From Thermoanaerobaculia bacterium (lineage in GTDB: Bacteria > Acidobacteriota > Thermoanaerobaculia > Multivoradales > JAIOJS01): DNA of 33,995 nt. The stretch covers positions 1 to 33,995 of the forward strand of contig JAIOJS010000027.1 of the NCBI GenBank assembly GCA_019911795.1. The letters run 5' to 3'. Under the pieces are notes generated by a model. The model ran no database searches. It worked only from the letters and a program-made list of their open reading frames with translations, and was not told the DNA's origin. Below, piece by piece: positions 7,772 through 15,888 of this stretch (positions are counted from its first letter, which is position 1; every line of letters starts with the position of its first letter). A program made the position numbers and the translations under genes.

Positions 7772-9295
7772 TCAGGGCCCGGTCCCGGCCGCAGCTGACA
7801 AGGGCTCGACGAACTCCAGCAGACGCCGTTCGAGGTACGGAAAGAACGGGTTGTAGCGCAGGCGCACAAGGAGGGACGGTGGTATGAGGAGCACCGATTT
7901 CTCGCCCCGGGGCGCCAGGCTGCCGATGCCGAAGCCACCTGGCTCACCAATCCCGTAGACCGGATCGTCGGGAGGAAAGGGGATGGCAACATGAGACAGG
8001 GAGAAGACCTCCGAGGGCCAGAAGAGATCGAGGGGCTCGTGACGCTCGTCCTGGGATCCGGGAAAACGGGTGACCGCCTGAACGCGGTCGGTGGCGGACC
8101 CGATGTTGGTGACCAGGGTGACCCTGAACGGAAAGGTCGTCCCGGAGTCAGCGAGGGCCAGGAGATCGTCCGTCCTGGGACCGAGAAAGTCGACTACCGA
8201 AGCGTGTCGATTGGCGTCGAAGAGCACGAGTTGGCTGTCGGGATCGAAGATTCGACGGTAGAGGCGAGTGAGTGACTCGACGGCGGGGACCGTCGCATCG
8301 ACGACCGACTGTACGGTGAGAATCGGCGGAAGCTCACCGAGCCGGTCCTCCTTCTCCAGCCGGCGAAGTCCTCTCTCGACGGCTCCGATGAGTCCATAGA
8401 TCTCGTAGCCGGAACGCACCGGAAAGGAGTTGTACTTGTAGGGGTCGTACTCGGGTACCACCGAGTTCCACGCCACCGAACGGAAGCCGGGGACCCGACT
8501 CAGAGCGAGCAGCGCGGGAGCGAACTTGGCGGAAGGGGTCACGGCGAGGGCCGGGGACAGCAGTACCATTCGGTCCGCGGCCAGCGGGACGTCGGGATCC
8601 TCGAGGGATCGCAACACGAGATCGAGAGCAAGGGCCGCGCCATTGGAGTAGCCCACGATGAGGATCGGCTTGCCGTCGCCGATCCTCTGCCGCAGATCCT
8701 GGTGGGCGAGGTCGGCAACATGCCGCCACTCTTCCCACGATACCTCGGCCAGAGCGCCTGGATGAAGGCCATGACCCGGCATTCGGGGCGCCACCACTTC
8801 GAAGCCTCGCCGATTCAGGAGTTCCCCCACGGCTCGTAAGCTGTACGGTGAGTCGGACAGACCGTGGAGAAGCAGGACGCCGGCGACCGGATCACTTTCC
8901 AGCCCATGCTCATCCCGGGCCGTCAGGACCTGCGACTGGTTCCAGTTGGTCGCTCGATCGGCGGTATAGCTGGGACTTGCCGGATCAAACCTCGAGAACG
9001 CCGGCCAGCGATCGACCCGGCGGGCGAGGGCCTCCGCGGCAGAGGCAAAGAGTTCCTCCTCCTGGGTCCGGTACTCAGCGAAAGACCCGACTGAACGCGG
9101 CGGATCGAGAAGCTCCTCGTGCCAAGGCTCGAGCTGAAACTGATTCCAGCTCCAGATCTGCGCCGCCACCAGGCCTATCGCGACGCCCAGGGTCAGGAGG
9201 AGAAGCGCCGCAGCGGTACGGCGCAGGCGGTCGAAGGCGCTTCGCTTCTGCGATGTGGGATGGGGGGATGGTGCCGGTGCCGGTGTGTCACTCAT
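7772..9295 (-). CDS. Membrane-anchored alpha/beta hydrolase
   Basis: The 507-residue product starts at ATG 9295 without a clear ribosome-binding site. After a short proline-rich cytoplasmic tail, residues 27-47 form one membrane segment, so the enzyme probably faces the periplasm. The hydrolase fold shows the oxyanion-hole region LLLHGLSDSP (141-150), the nucleophile elbow GYSNG with Ser217, and probable acid and base Asp333 (VVDATVP) and His364 (DANRHAS). The order fits lysophospholipase- or carboxylesterase-like enzymes. A C-terminal region of roughly 130 residues after the catalytic His is longer than in small members of the family. It precedes a two-component system on the same strand, which suggests shared regulation. 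The substrate is unknown. Confidence 0.85.
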   Translation of the reverse strand: MSDTPAPAPSPHPTSQKRSAFDRLRRTAAALLLLTLGVAIGLVAAQIWSWNQFQLEPWHEELLDPPRSVGSFAEYRTQEEELFASAAEALARRVDRWPAFSRFDPASPSYTADRATNWNQSQVLTARDEHGLESDPVAGVLLLHGLSDSPYSLRAVGELLNRRGFEVVAPRMPGHGLHPGALAEVSWEEWRHVADLAHQDLRQRIGDGKPILIVGYSNGAALALDLVLRSLEDPDVPLAADRMVLLSPALAVTPSAKFAPALLALSRVPGFRSVAWNSVVPEYDPYKYNSFPVRSGYEIYGLIGAVERGLRRLEKEDRLGELPPILTVQSVVDATVPAVESLTRLYRRIFDPDSQLVLFDANRHASVVDFLGPRTDDLLALADSGTTFPFRVTLVTNIGSATDRVQAVTRFPGSQDERHEPLDLFWPSEVFSLSHVAIPFPPDDPVYGIGEPGGFGIGSLAPRGEKSVLLIPPSLLVRLRYNPFFPYLERRLLEFVEPLSAAAGTGP

Positions 9296-9466
9296 CGAGA
9301 ACCACCGGGGAGCTGTCGGAGACCAAGTGGGGCATCGTAGGCATGGGCTAGTGCCGCGACGGGGAGGACTTCATTCCGAATCACGAGGACCAGTCTAAAG
9401 CGGGATGGACCGAGCGAGCCGCAACAAGGGTTCCGGCCCGCTGGGTCGACAGTCGATGCGCCTCGT

Positions 9467-9724
9467 CTAGGCCCGCTTGATGAGGCCGACGATAGCGAGT
9501 AGCACGATGGCACCGAGAAGAGCCTGAAGGAGGACACCCGCCAATCCGCTGACCCCGAGGGAAACACCCATCGAAGTGAGAAGCCAGCCACCCAAGAAGG
9601 CGCCGACGATACCCACGACCATGTTGCCGATCAGCCCGAAGCCACGGCCCGACATGATCTGACCAGCCAACCAACCCGCGATGGCGCCCACTAGCAAAAA
9701 GACGATCAACGACGATAGGTCCAT
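9467..9724 (-). CDS. GlsB/YeaQ/YmgE family small membrane protein
   Basis: The 85-residue protein starts at ATG 9724 behind AGGAG; the longer frame to 9952 is not supported. It is almost entirely hydrophobic, with three membrane helices and the family's glycine-rich pattern (VGAIAGWLAGQIMSGRGFGLIGN, VGIVGAFLGGWL). The family is annotated as transglycosylase-associated or stress-induced, but no enzymatic role is established. The region upstream (9725-9950) is more AT-rich than its surroundings and probably holds its promoter. It is separated from the hydrolase by 171 bp and is likely monocistronic. Confidence 0.9.
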   Translation of the reverse strand: MDLSSLIVFLLVGAIAGWLAGQIMSGRGFGLIGNMVVGIVGAFLGGWLLTSMGVSLGVSGLAGVLLQALLGAIVLLAIVGLIKRA

Positions 9725-9958
9725 TTCCACACTCCTTATCCAGTCAATTAATCCGGTACTGGCCGCACCCGATTCCGGGTTCGATCCATCGAATAGAACA
9801 ATCAAGAAAAACAATTGAAACCACTGATCTGGGGGCAATCTATCATGGAACCCCGGGGGCCAAATCCTCCAGGAACTATGGTTGCAGGGCTCTGTCGCTC
9901 CCGGCGCGGACGATTTCCTCGCCCACCAAACTGGTAGTCTTGTCCCCCACACTATGAA

Positions 9959-9970
9959 AGGAGCAGCTCC
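9959..9970 (+). promoter_or_regulatory. Self-complementary ribosome-binding site of the sigma factor gene
   Basis: The AGGAG (9959-9963) lies 12 nt before the ATG at 9976, which is long. GGAG (9960-9963) can pair with CTCC (9967-9970) over a 3-nt loop, so the site may be partly masked. The structure is small, and its effect is speculative. Confidence 0.3.
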
Positions 9971-9975
9971 TGGAC

Positions 9976-10635
9976 ATGGAGAAGCGGAGCGACCGAGATC
10001 CGAGTTCCGGACTCGAGAACGGAGAACGCGCTGGCGACGCTCGACAGAGTGAAGTCACCGCCATCCTGGGCCGCGCCTCGACCGATCCGCGAGCGGTCTT
10101 CGATGAGCTGTTGCCCTATGTCTACGACGAACTCCACCGACTGGCCCACTGGCAACTCGGGGGCGAATGGCGCCAGCGAACTCTCGACACCACTGGCCTG
10201 GTGCACGAGGCGTACCTCAAACTGGTCGACCATTCGGCCGTCCCCGTAAAGAGCCGGGCCTACTTTTTTGGCGCCGCCGCTCGCGCCATGCGACAAGTTC
10301 TGGTCGACGCGGCGAGACGACGCAACCGAAACAAGCGGGGAGGTGGAATCCGTCCCGAGAGCCTCGACGAGGAGGTTCACAGTATCGAGGCATTGGCTAC
10401 CAATCTCGTCGACCTCGACGACGCGCTGGAAGAGCTGGCCGGGACCTTCCCTCGACCCGCCCAGGTTGTGGAATGCCGCTTCTTTGGCGGATTGTCGGTG
10501 GAGGAGACGGCCGCTGCCCTCGACATTTCTCCGCGCTCCGTGAAGAGAGACTGGTCCCTCGCCCGAGCCTGGCTCTTCCGCCATATCAACGGCGATTCCC
10601 CCGCCGAGCCAACCCTCGAAGGATCTAAAGACTAG
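9976..10635 (+). CDS. ECF-type RNA polymerase sigma factor (TIGR02999-like)
   Basis: The 219-residue protein has a region 2 (about 40-115: VFDELLPYVYDELHRLAHWQL, DTTGLVHEAYLKLVD, RAYFFGAAARAMRQVLVDAARR). A basic Gly/Arg linker follows, then a region 4 helix-turn-helix (about 160-205: VVECRFFGGLSVEETAAALDI, SPRSVKRDWSLARAWL). This subgroup of ECF factors typically lies next to a Ser/Thr kinase with TPRs rather than an anti-sigma factor, and the kinase gene follows here at 10736. The kinase may control the factor by phosphorylation, as proposed for related pairs. The N-terminal 30 residues are polar and without family similarity that I recognise. No clear sigma-70 promoter was found upstream. 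Confidence 0.93.
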   Translation: MEKRSDRDPSSGLENGERAGDARQSEVTAILGRASTDPRAVFDELLPYVYDELHRLAHWQLGGEWRQRTLDTTGLVHEAYLKLVDHSAVPVKSRAYFFGAAARAMRQVLVDAARRRNRNKRGGGIRPESLDEEVHSIEALATNLVDLDDALEELAGTFPRPAQVVECRFFGGLSVEETAAALDISPRSVKRDWSLARAWLFRHINGDSPAEPTLEGSKD

Positions 10636-10649
10636 AGAAGGATAACGGC

Positions 10650-10712
10650 ATGCCTCTGGCCCCCGACGAGGAGAAACGGCGCAGGTACTGTCGCCTGCGA
10701 CTTGGCAACTAA
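10650..10712 (+). CDS. Possible 20-codon ORF between sigma factor and kinase
   Basis: ATG at 10650 is preceded at proper distance by AGAAGGA and the frame ends with TAA at 10710-10712. The product would be a short basic peptide (MPLAPDEEKRRRYCRLRLGN). The kinase start at 10736 has no visible ribosome-binding site, so translation of this ORF might deliver ribosomes to it. A 6-bp hairpin, CGCAGG (10680-10685) with CCTGCG (10694-10699), lies inside. It could equally be untranslated spacer; no homology is recognised. Confidence 0.3.
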   Translation: MPLAPDEEKRRRYCRLRLGN

Positions 10713-10735
10713 CCGACGGCCCAGAGCCCACCACG

Positions 10736-13618
10736 ATGCGCCCAGATCCATCCCCTGAGAAGATCGCCGATCTCTTCGCTCGTCTCCAGAACGAGGCGCC
10801 GGAAGCCGTCGATCGCGAACTCGAGGACCTCGCCGCCGCCGATCCCGACCTCCACCGGGAGATCACGTCGTTGCTCGAAGCCGATCGCATCGCCGGGGAG
10901 TTTCTCGGCCCCCTGGATCCACAACTCAGTACTCGACTCCTGGAGGACGACGAAGCCAACTCGACTCCCCGTCGAGCTGGACCCTACCGCCTTCTCCAAG
11001 AGATCGGTCGCGGGGGAATGGGAGCGGTGTACCTGGCCGAACGCGCCGAGGGTGGTTTTGCCCAACGCGCGGCGGTGAAGATCGTCAAACGTGGAATGGA
11101 CTCCGACGCCATCGTCGCCCGCTTTCTTCGCGAACGGAAGATCCTCGCCAGTTTGGAACATCCTGGGATCGGAAGGCTCCTCGACGGCGGCCTCGCCGAC
11201 GATGGTCGCCCCTACTTCGCCATGGAGTACGTCGAAGGGGAATCGCTCCTCACATGGTGCCAAGAACGTCGCCTCTCCCTCGCGGACCGGCTCCGCCTCT
11301 TCGAACGAGTGACGCGTAGCGTCCAGTACGCCCACGCGCGACTCGTCGTCCACCGGGATCTCAAACCGGCCAACATCCTGGTCACCGAGACCGGTCAACC
11401 CAAGCTCCTCGACTTCGGTATCGCGAAGCTGCTGGATGGTCCAGACGATGTCACCGCACTCACCGCGGGAGGTCGTCACCTCATGACCCTACGCTACGCG
11501 GCGCCCGAGCAGGTGCGAGGTGAACTCGTCACGGTGGCAACGGACGTCTACGCGCTCGGCCTCTTGCTCTACGAACTGTTAACTGGCCGACATCCCAATC
11601 CCGGCGTCGGTCTCACCCAGCGCCAGATCGAGGAGGCGATCTGCTCGGCGGTACCTATGCCTCCCTCAGCGGCAATCAGTACCGACGAGGGAACGGCCAT
11701 GGCCGAGACTCTAGGCCTCCGTCCCGAAGCCTTACGCCGCCAACTGCGGGGCGACCTCGACACCATCGTGCTCGAGGCTCTGGCCAAGGAACCGGAGCGT
11801 CGCTATGCGTCGGCTCAGGCGCTGGCAGACGACGTGAGTGCCTTCCTCCAGGGACTCCCGATCGAAGCCCGCGTACCGAGTCGGCTCTATCGTCTGCAGC
11901 GATTCGTCGGCCGCCATCGCGGCGCCGTGCTCGCCGCCGTGGCAGTCGGTCTGGCCCTGATCGTCGGCGCCACCCTCGCCCTATGGCAGGGAAGAGTCGC
12001 CAAGCAGGAGCGAGACCGAGCGCGCCTCGAAGCGGGCCGTGCGCAGCAGGTTCAGGCCTTCCTCACCGGCCTGTTCGAGGCCTCGGACCCTGAGGAGTCG
12101 CAGGGAGAAGAAGTCACGGCCCGCGAACTCCTCGATCGCGGCGTCGACCGCATCGATCAGGATCTCGCAGACCAACCCGAGGCCCAGGCCGAACTGTCGA
12201 TCGTCCTCGGCAAGGTCAACCTATCCCTCGGGCGCTACGATCAGGCGGTCGAGCTCTTCGAACGCGGGCTTGCCCTTTCACAGGCAGGACCTGCCGCGGA
12301 TCCGATCCGACGAGCCCGAGTTCTCAGGAACCTGGGCGAAGCGAGAAGCGCCCGGGGTGAGTATGAAGAGGCCACTCTCCTCCTGCGCGAATCGGTACGC
12401 CTGCGACAGGAACTCTTCGGAGAATCGAGCGTCGAGGCGGCGGAAAGCCTCGATGCCCTGGGCGTCAACCTACACTACGACGGAGACCTCGATCAGGCCG
12501 GCGCCCTCTACCGACAGGCCTATTCGATCTACCGCGAGCGACTTGGCGAGGGCGACCCCGCCAGCCTCAACACGCTGCACAATCTAGCCAATCTGGTAAA
12601 GGACCAGGGGAGCTACGACGAATCGATCGAGCTCCACCAACGGATCCTCGAACTGAGCCTCCCCATCTACGGGGAGGTTCACACCGAGATCGCCACAAAC
12701 CTCTCGAGCCTCGCCGCCGCCTACCGCATCCGCGGGTTCTACACGGAGGCTTTCGAGATGGCACAACGAGCTGTCGCGGTCAAGACTCAGCTCTACGGAG
12801 AGGAGCACCCGAGCGTCACCACCACCTGGAACAATCTCGGCGTGATCCTCCGCAGCTATGGCCACTATCGAGAAGCCGAGCCGATCTTTCGGCGAGTCCT
12901 CGAAGGCGACCGGCGCAGCCTTCCCCCAAACCATCGCTACCTCGCCTACTCGCTCGACAACCTAGCGAGCGTCGTGGCCGAGCAAGGCCGTACGGACGAG
13001 GCTCTCCGTCTCCTCGACGAGGCTGAATCGGTCTACGAAAGAAACGATGACCTGGAAAGCGCGTCGTTCGGCACCCACCTCGAAGTGAGGTCACGGACCC
13101 TGGAGGTGGCGGGACGTCGGCAGGAAGCAGCTGAGTTACTGGATCGAGGCCTCGTCATTCTGCGCCGGGAACGGGGGGACGAGCATCCCAGAACCCTGAG
13201 CGCACTCGCCGCCCGCGCCCGGCTCATCGGAACTGAACCCGCCCTAGCTAGGGCCAAGTTGCAAAACGTCCTCGAGAGACAACGTCGCATCCTACCGGCC
13301 GGGCACCCGGACATCGCAATCACTCTGATCGAGCTGGCCAAGATCGAAAGCAACCTCGGGGAGTTCGAACTCTCTCGGAAGGCGGCCGAAGAGGCCCTCG
13401 CGTTGCGTCGAGACCTCTTCCCCGAAGATCACTGGATGGTGGCCGAAGGCGAAGCCCTGGTGGCAGCGGTCGAATGTCAGTCCTCCGCGGATCGGCAATC
13501 GACGAAGACCAGCCCGGCGATGGCCTACTCCCGAGCCCTGGCGACGGTCGAGTCCGGCCTGGGAGCTGACCACCCCACGGCCCAGGACCTCGAAGTCCTC
13601 GGCCAAGCCTGCCGCTAG
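10736..13618 (+). CDS. Ser/Thr protein kinase with C-terminal TPR repeats
   Basis: The 960-residue protein has an N-terminal segment of about 80 residues typical of kinases paired with this ECF type. A Hanks-type kinase domain follows (about 84-373) with the glycine loop GRGGMG (91-96), Lys115 in AVKIVK, catalytic HRDLKPAN (206-213), DFG (227-229) and APE (256-258), so it should be active. One membrane helix lies at about 396-416, followed by a coiled, charged stretch (418-440). The remaining residues hold roughly ten TPR units, many of the 42-residue kinesin-light-chain type (for example LYGEEHPSVTTTWNNLGVIL). The TPR part should be periplasmic and the kinase cytoplasmic. It follows the ECF sigma gene by 100 bp and probably works with it. 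No Shine-Dalgarno is seen before ATG 10736. Confidence 0.95.
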   Translation: MRPDPSPEKIADLFARLQNEAPEAVDRELEDLAAADPDLHREITSLLEADRIAGEFLGPLDPQLSTRLLEDDEANSTPRRAGPYRLLQEIGRGGMGAVYLAERAEGGFAQRAAVKIVKRGMDSDAIVARFLRERKILASLEHPGIGRLLDGGLADDGRPYFAMEYVEGESLLTWCQERRLSLADRLRLFERVTRSVQYAHARLVVHRDLKPANILVTETGQPKLLDFGIAKLLDGPDDVTALTAGGRHLMTLRYAAPEQVRGELVTVATDVYALGLLLYELLTGRHPNPGVGLTQRQIEEAICSAVPMPPSAAISTDEGTAMAETLGLRPEALRRQLRGDLDTIVLEALAKEPERRYASAQALADDVSAFLQGLPIEARVPSRLYRLQRFVGRHRGAVLAAVAVGLALIVGATLALWQGRVAKQERDRARLEAGRAQQVQAFLTGLFEASDPEESQGEEVTARELLDRGVDRIDQDLADQPEAQAELSIVLGKVNLSLGRYDQAVELFERGLALSQAGPAADPIRRARVLRNLGEARSARGEYEEATLLLRESVRLRQELFGESSVEAAESLDALGVNLHYDGDLDQAGALYRQAYSIYRERLGEGDPASLNTLHNLANLVKDQGSYDESIELHQRILELSLPIYGEVHTEIATNLSSLAAAYRIRGFYTEAFEMAQRAVAVKTQLYGEEHPSVTTTWNNLGVILRSYGHYREAEPIFRRVLEGDRRSLPPNHRYLAYSLDNLASVVAEQGRTDEALRLLDEAESVYERNDDLESASFGTHLEVRSRTLEVAGRRQEAAELLDRGLVILRRERGDEHPRTLSALAARARLIGTEPALARAKLQNVLERQRRILPAGHPDIAITLIELAKIESNLGEFELSRKAAEEALALRRDLFPEDHWMVAEGEALVAAVECQSSADRQSTKTSPAMAYSRALATVESGLGADHPTAQDLEVLGQACR

Positions 13619-13636
13619 ATGGTCCGGATCCAGCAA

Positions 13637-13658
13637 GTCCGGGCCTACTTGCCTGGAC
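13637..13658. terminator. Hairpin between convergent genes
   Basis: GTCCGGGC (13637-13644) and GCCTGGAC (13651-13658) form an 8-bp stem with one G-U pair and a 6-nt loop. It lies between the ends of the plus-strand kinase gene and the minus-strand DUF1304 gene. There is no T-tract on either side, so it is at best a weak or factor-assisted bidirectional terminator. Confidence 0.35.
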
Positions 13659-13672
13659 CTACCTTGCCGACC

Positions 13673-14023
13673 TCATGTCCACAGTATGGTTGCCAGCGCT
13701 ACGATGGCGGGCACCGCTTGGAGAAAGAAGATCCTTCGGTTGACGGTCATCGCGCCGAAGCACCCCGCCGTGACCACACAAGCGAGGAAGAAGGTGGCCA
13801 CCGTCGGACCGGCACCCAATAGGCTCCACAGCAATCCGGCGGCGAGGAATCCGTTGTACAACCCCTGATTGGCGGCAAGCGGCGCGCTTTCCAGAGCGAA
13901 CTCCGGGGTCAAGCCAAAGACCCTGCGACCGAAGGGTTTCGTCCACAGGAACATCTCGAGAACCAGAAAGAGAATGTGAAGCGAGGCCACCAGGGCGATG
14001 AGCGTCTGGGTCAGGGGAGTCAT
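13673..14023 (-). CDS. DUF1304 family integral membrane protein
   Basis: This 116-residue protein starts at ATG 14023 behind GGAAGGAA. It has four predicted membrane helices (about 5-25, 50-70, 75-93 and 97-115). The DUF1304 signature LEMFLWTKPFGRRVFGL follows the first helix, and NQGLYNGFLAAGL lies at the second. The family is small and of unknown function. It appears monocistronic: the kinase gene converges on it, and the next gene on the same strand ends 101 bp upstream. Confidence 0.9.
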   Translation of the reverse strand: MTPLTQTLIALVASLHILFLVLEMFLWTKPFGRRVFGLTPEFALESAPLAANQGLYNGFLAAGLLWSLLGAGPTVATFFLACVVTAGCFGAMTVNRRIFFLQAVPAIVALATILWT

Positions 14024-14124
14024 AGATTTCCTTCCGAGAAGGTCGTAGTTACCTAGTTTTTCAAAGCATAGCCGATCGCTCTGGCCAATCTAGAGACCCA
14101 CGCCAGAAAGCGAGTGTCACTGAG

Positions 14125-15888
14125 TCAATGCGGCGTCGCGGGTTCGACGAGGACGACCCGCCGATCGACTCCCAGCGGACCGATCCTAGTGACTCCGCCC
14201 TGCGGCCAATGCACTTCGACCCGATCGACCCGGTCCGCCACTCCGAGGCCAAAAGTCACACTGGCCGGGTTGGAGGTGAGGTAGCCCGAACCCGGCTGGA
14301 CCCACCGGGTCTGTTCCCTTCCCTCGGCGATCACCGTCACCCGGGCACCAAGGGCGTCCCGACCTCGTACATCCATCAGTCGCAGTTCGAGAAAGTGTCC
14401 TCGGCTCGCCACGTTCCGGAGCAGGGTCACCGGACGATCTCGGTTGACGATCAGAGCGTCGATATCCCCGTCGCCGTCAAGGTCGCCGAAGGCAGCCGCC
14501 CGAGAGGTCCTCAACGCCTCGGCAGCAGCAACTCCGATCTCCCCGACGGCGAAGTCTCCGTCGGCCAGACCTCGAAAGAGGAGGTCGGGTTCAGCGAACG
14601 GATCGTCGGCATCATAGATCGGCAGCTCTCTCTTGACTCGACCATTGGCCACGAAGAGGTCGAGTCGACCATCGAGGTCGAAATCGAAAAAGCCGTTGCC
14701 AAAGCCGGTGGCATGAAGGCTTGGTGCCGCGAGTCGGCGGCGCGACGAATCGTCGTCGAAGAGGCCCTCCCGATTGGTGTAGAAGGTGTTGCTCTCTCCG
14801 CTCAGGTGGGTCAGAAAGAGGTCGGGCCATCCGTCGTCATCGATGTCCGCCACACTCACGCCCATGCCGGCTTCGGCCTGCCCGATGCCGTTCAGGGCGA
14901 CACCGGCCTGGAGGGCCTGATCGACGAACGTGCCGTCGGCTCGCTGGAGCCAGAGTTGATTGGCGCTCTGGTCATTGGCGACGTAGACGTCGATACGGCC
15001 ATCGCGATCGAAATCGGAGGCCACAACCCCCAGTCCGTTGCCGATCGCTGCTCCCAGCCCCGCCACGACGGAAACGTCTTCGAAGCGACCGTTACCGAGG
15101 TTGCGGTACAGAGTATCCCGAGCCGGCGCCCGATACTGCGTCGGTCCGCAGTAGTCTCGGACGCCATCGGCATCAAAGCAGGGGCGCTCGATATCGTGCG
15201 TCCAATGAAGGTAGTTGGTGACGTAGAGGTCGAGCCAGCCGTCTCCGTCGTAGTCGAGAAAGGTGGCACTCGCGCTCCAGCTCAGATCGCCCACCCCCGC
15301 CCCCGCGGTCACATCAAGAAACCTCGCGGCCCCGTCATTGAGAAGAAGAACGTTGGCGCCCAACTGGGTGATGTACAGGTCGACGTCGCCATCGTTGTCG
15401 ACATCCCCGCAGGCCACTCCCATCGCATAGCCGGTGTTCTTCAAACCGGCGCCTGTCGTGGTGTCGACGAAGCTACCGTCACCCCGGTTGAGAAAGAGTC
15501 GAGGACCACCTGGCGCCGATCGGTCCCTGGCGATGGGACCACCCTGCAGCAGCACCACATCGAGATCACCGTCCTGGTCGACATCGCAGAGACCGACTCC
15601 TCCGCCCATACTCTCGGGATAGAGAAACTCTCCGCCCGCTCCGGACCGGTAGGTGAAGTCGAGGCCCGAGAGTCCGGCCGGAACCGATTCGAACCATCCG
15701 CCCGGCGTCGACTGCGCTGAGTCGTCGGCAGTTGTTCCCGTCGCGGCGCGGGTCTCCGTCGTCAGATCCTCGGGTAGATCAGCGTCCGCCGGACCCGATC
15801 CCGAGCCGCGTTGGCAGGATGTCCATCCGACCGAAAGGCAGAGGAGCCCGACCGGAACCAGCTTCCCCAAGCGATCCGACCAGCTCAT
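14125..15888 (-). CDS. CRTAC1-family FG-GAP/VCBS repeat protein with ASPIC/UnbV domain
   Basis: The 587-residue product is exported: residues 8-25 are hydrophobic and end in WTSC, a possible though imperfect lipobox. Seven calcium-loop motifs of the form DxDxDG lie at about 102, 162, 212, 292, 348, 402 and 469 (for example DVDQDGDLDVV and DYDGDGWLDLY), marking FG-GAP/VCBS blades of a beta-propeller. The C-terminus (about 508-570) is an ASPIC/UnbV domain (RDALGARVTVIAEG..., VEVHWPQGGVTRI). Such proteins are common as extracellular or outer-surface proteins in Acidobacteriota, Planctomycetes and Bacteroidota; their ligands are unknown. Its start overlaps the stop of the TPR protein by 4 bp (ATGA, 15885-15888), a strong sign of joint synthesis. 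Confidence 0.93.
   Translation of the reverse strand: MSWSDRLGKLVPVGLLCLSVGWTSCQRGSGSGPADADLPEDLTTETRAATGTTADDSAQSTPGGWFESVPAGLSGLDFTYRSGAGGEFLYPESMGGGVGLCDVDQDGDLDVVLLQGGPIARDRSAPGGPRLFLNRGDGSFVDTTTGAGLKNTGYAMGVACGDVDNDGDVDLYITQLGANVLLLNDGAARFLDVTAGAGVGDLSWSASATFLDYDGDGWLDLYVTNYLHWTHDIERPCFDADGVRDYCGPTQYRAPARDTLYRNLGNGRFEDVSVVAGLGAAIGNGLGVVASDFDRDGRIDVYVANDQSANQLWLQRADGTFVDQALQAGVALNGIGQAEAGMGVSVADIDDDGWPDLFLTHLSGESNTFYTNREGLFDDDSSRRRLAAPSLHATGFGNGFFDFDLDGRLDLFVANGRVKRELPIYDADDPFAEPDLLFRGLADGDFAVGEIGVAAAEALRTSRAAAFGDLDGDGDIDALIVNRDRPVTLLRNVASRGHFLELRLMDVRGRDALGARVTVIAEGREQTRWVQPGSGYLTSNPASVTFGLGVADRVDRVEVHWPQGGVTRIGPLGVDRRVVLVEPATPH

Noticed and set aside
9815-9846. A TTGAAA...TATCAT promoter candidate for the sigma factor gene
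   Set aside because: The hexamers are good, but the spacer is 20 nt, beyond the normal range, so I did not call it.
14128-15720. A 530-residue plus-strand open frame
   Set aside because: It lies antisense to the CRTAC1 gene, whose repeats and domains are clear; the open frame is a by-product of GC-rich codon use.
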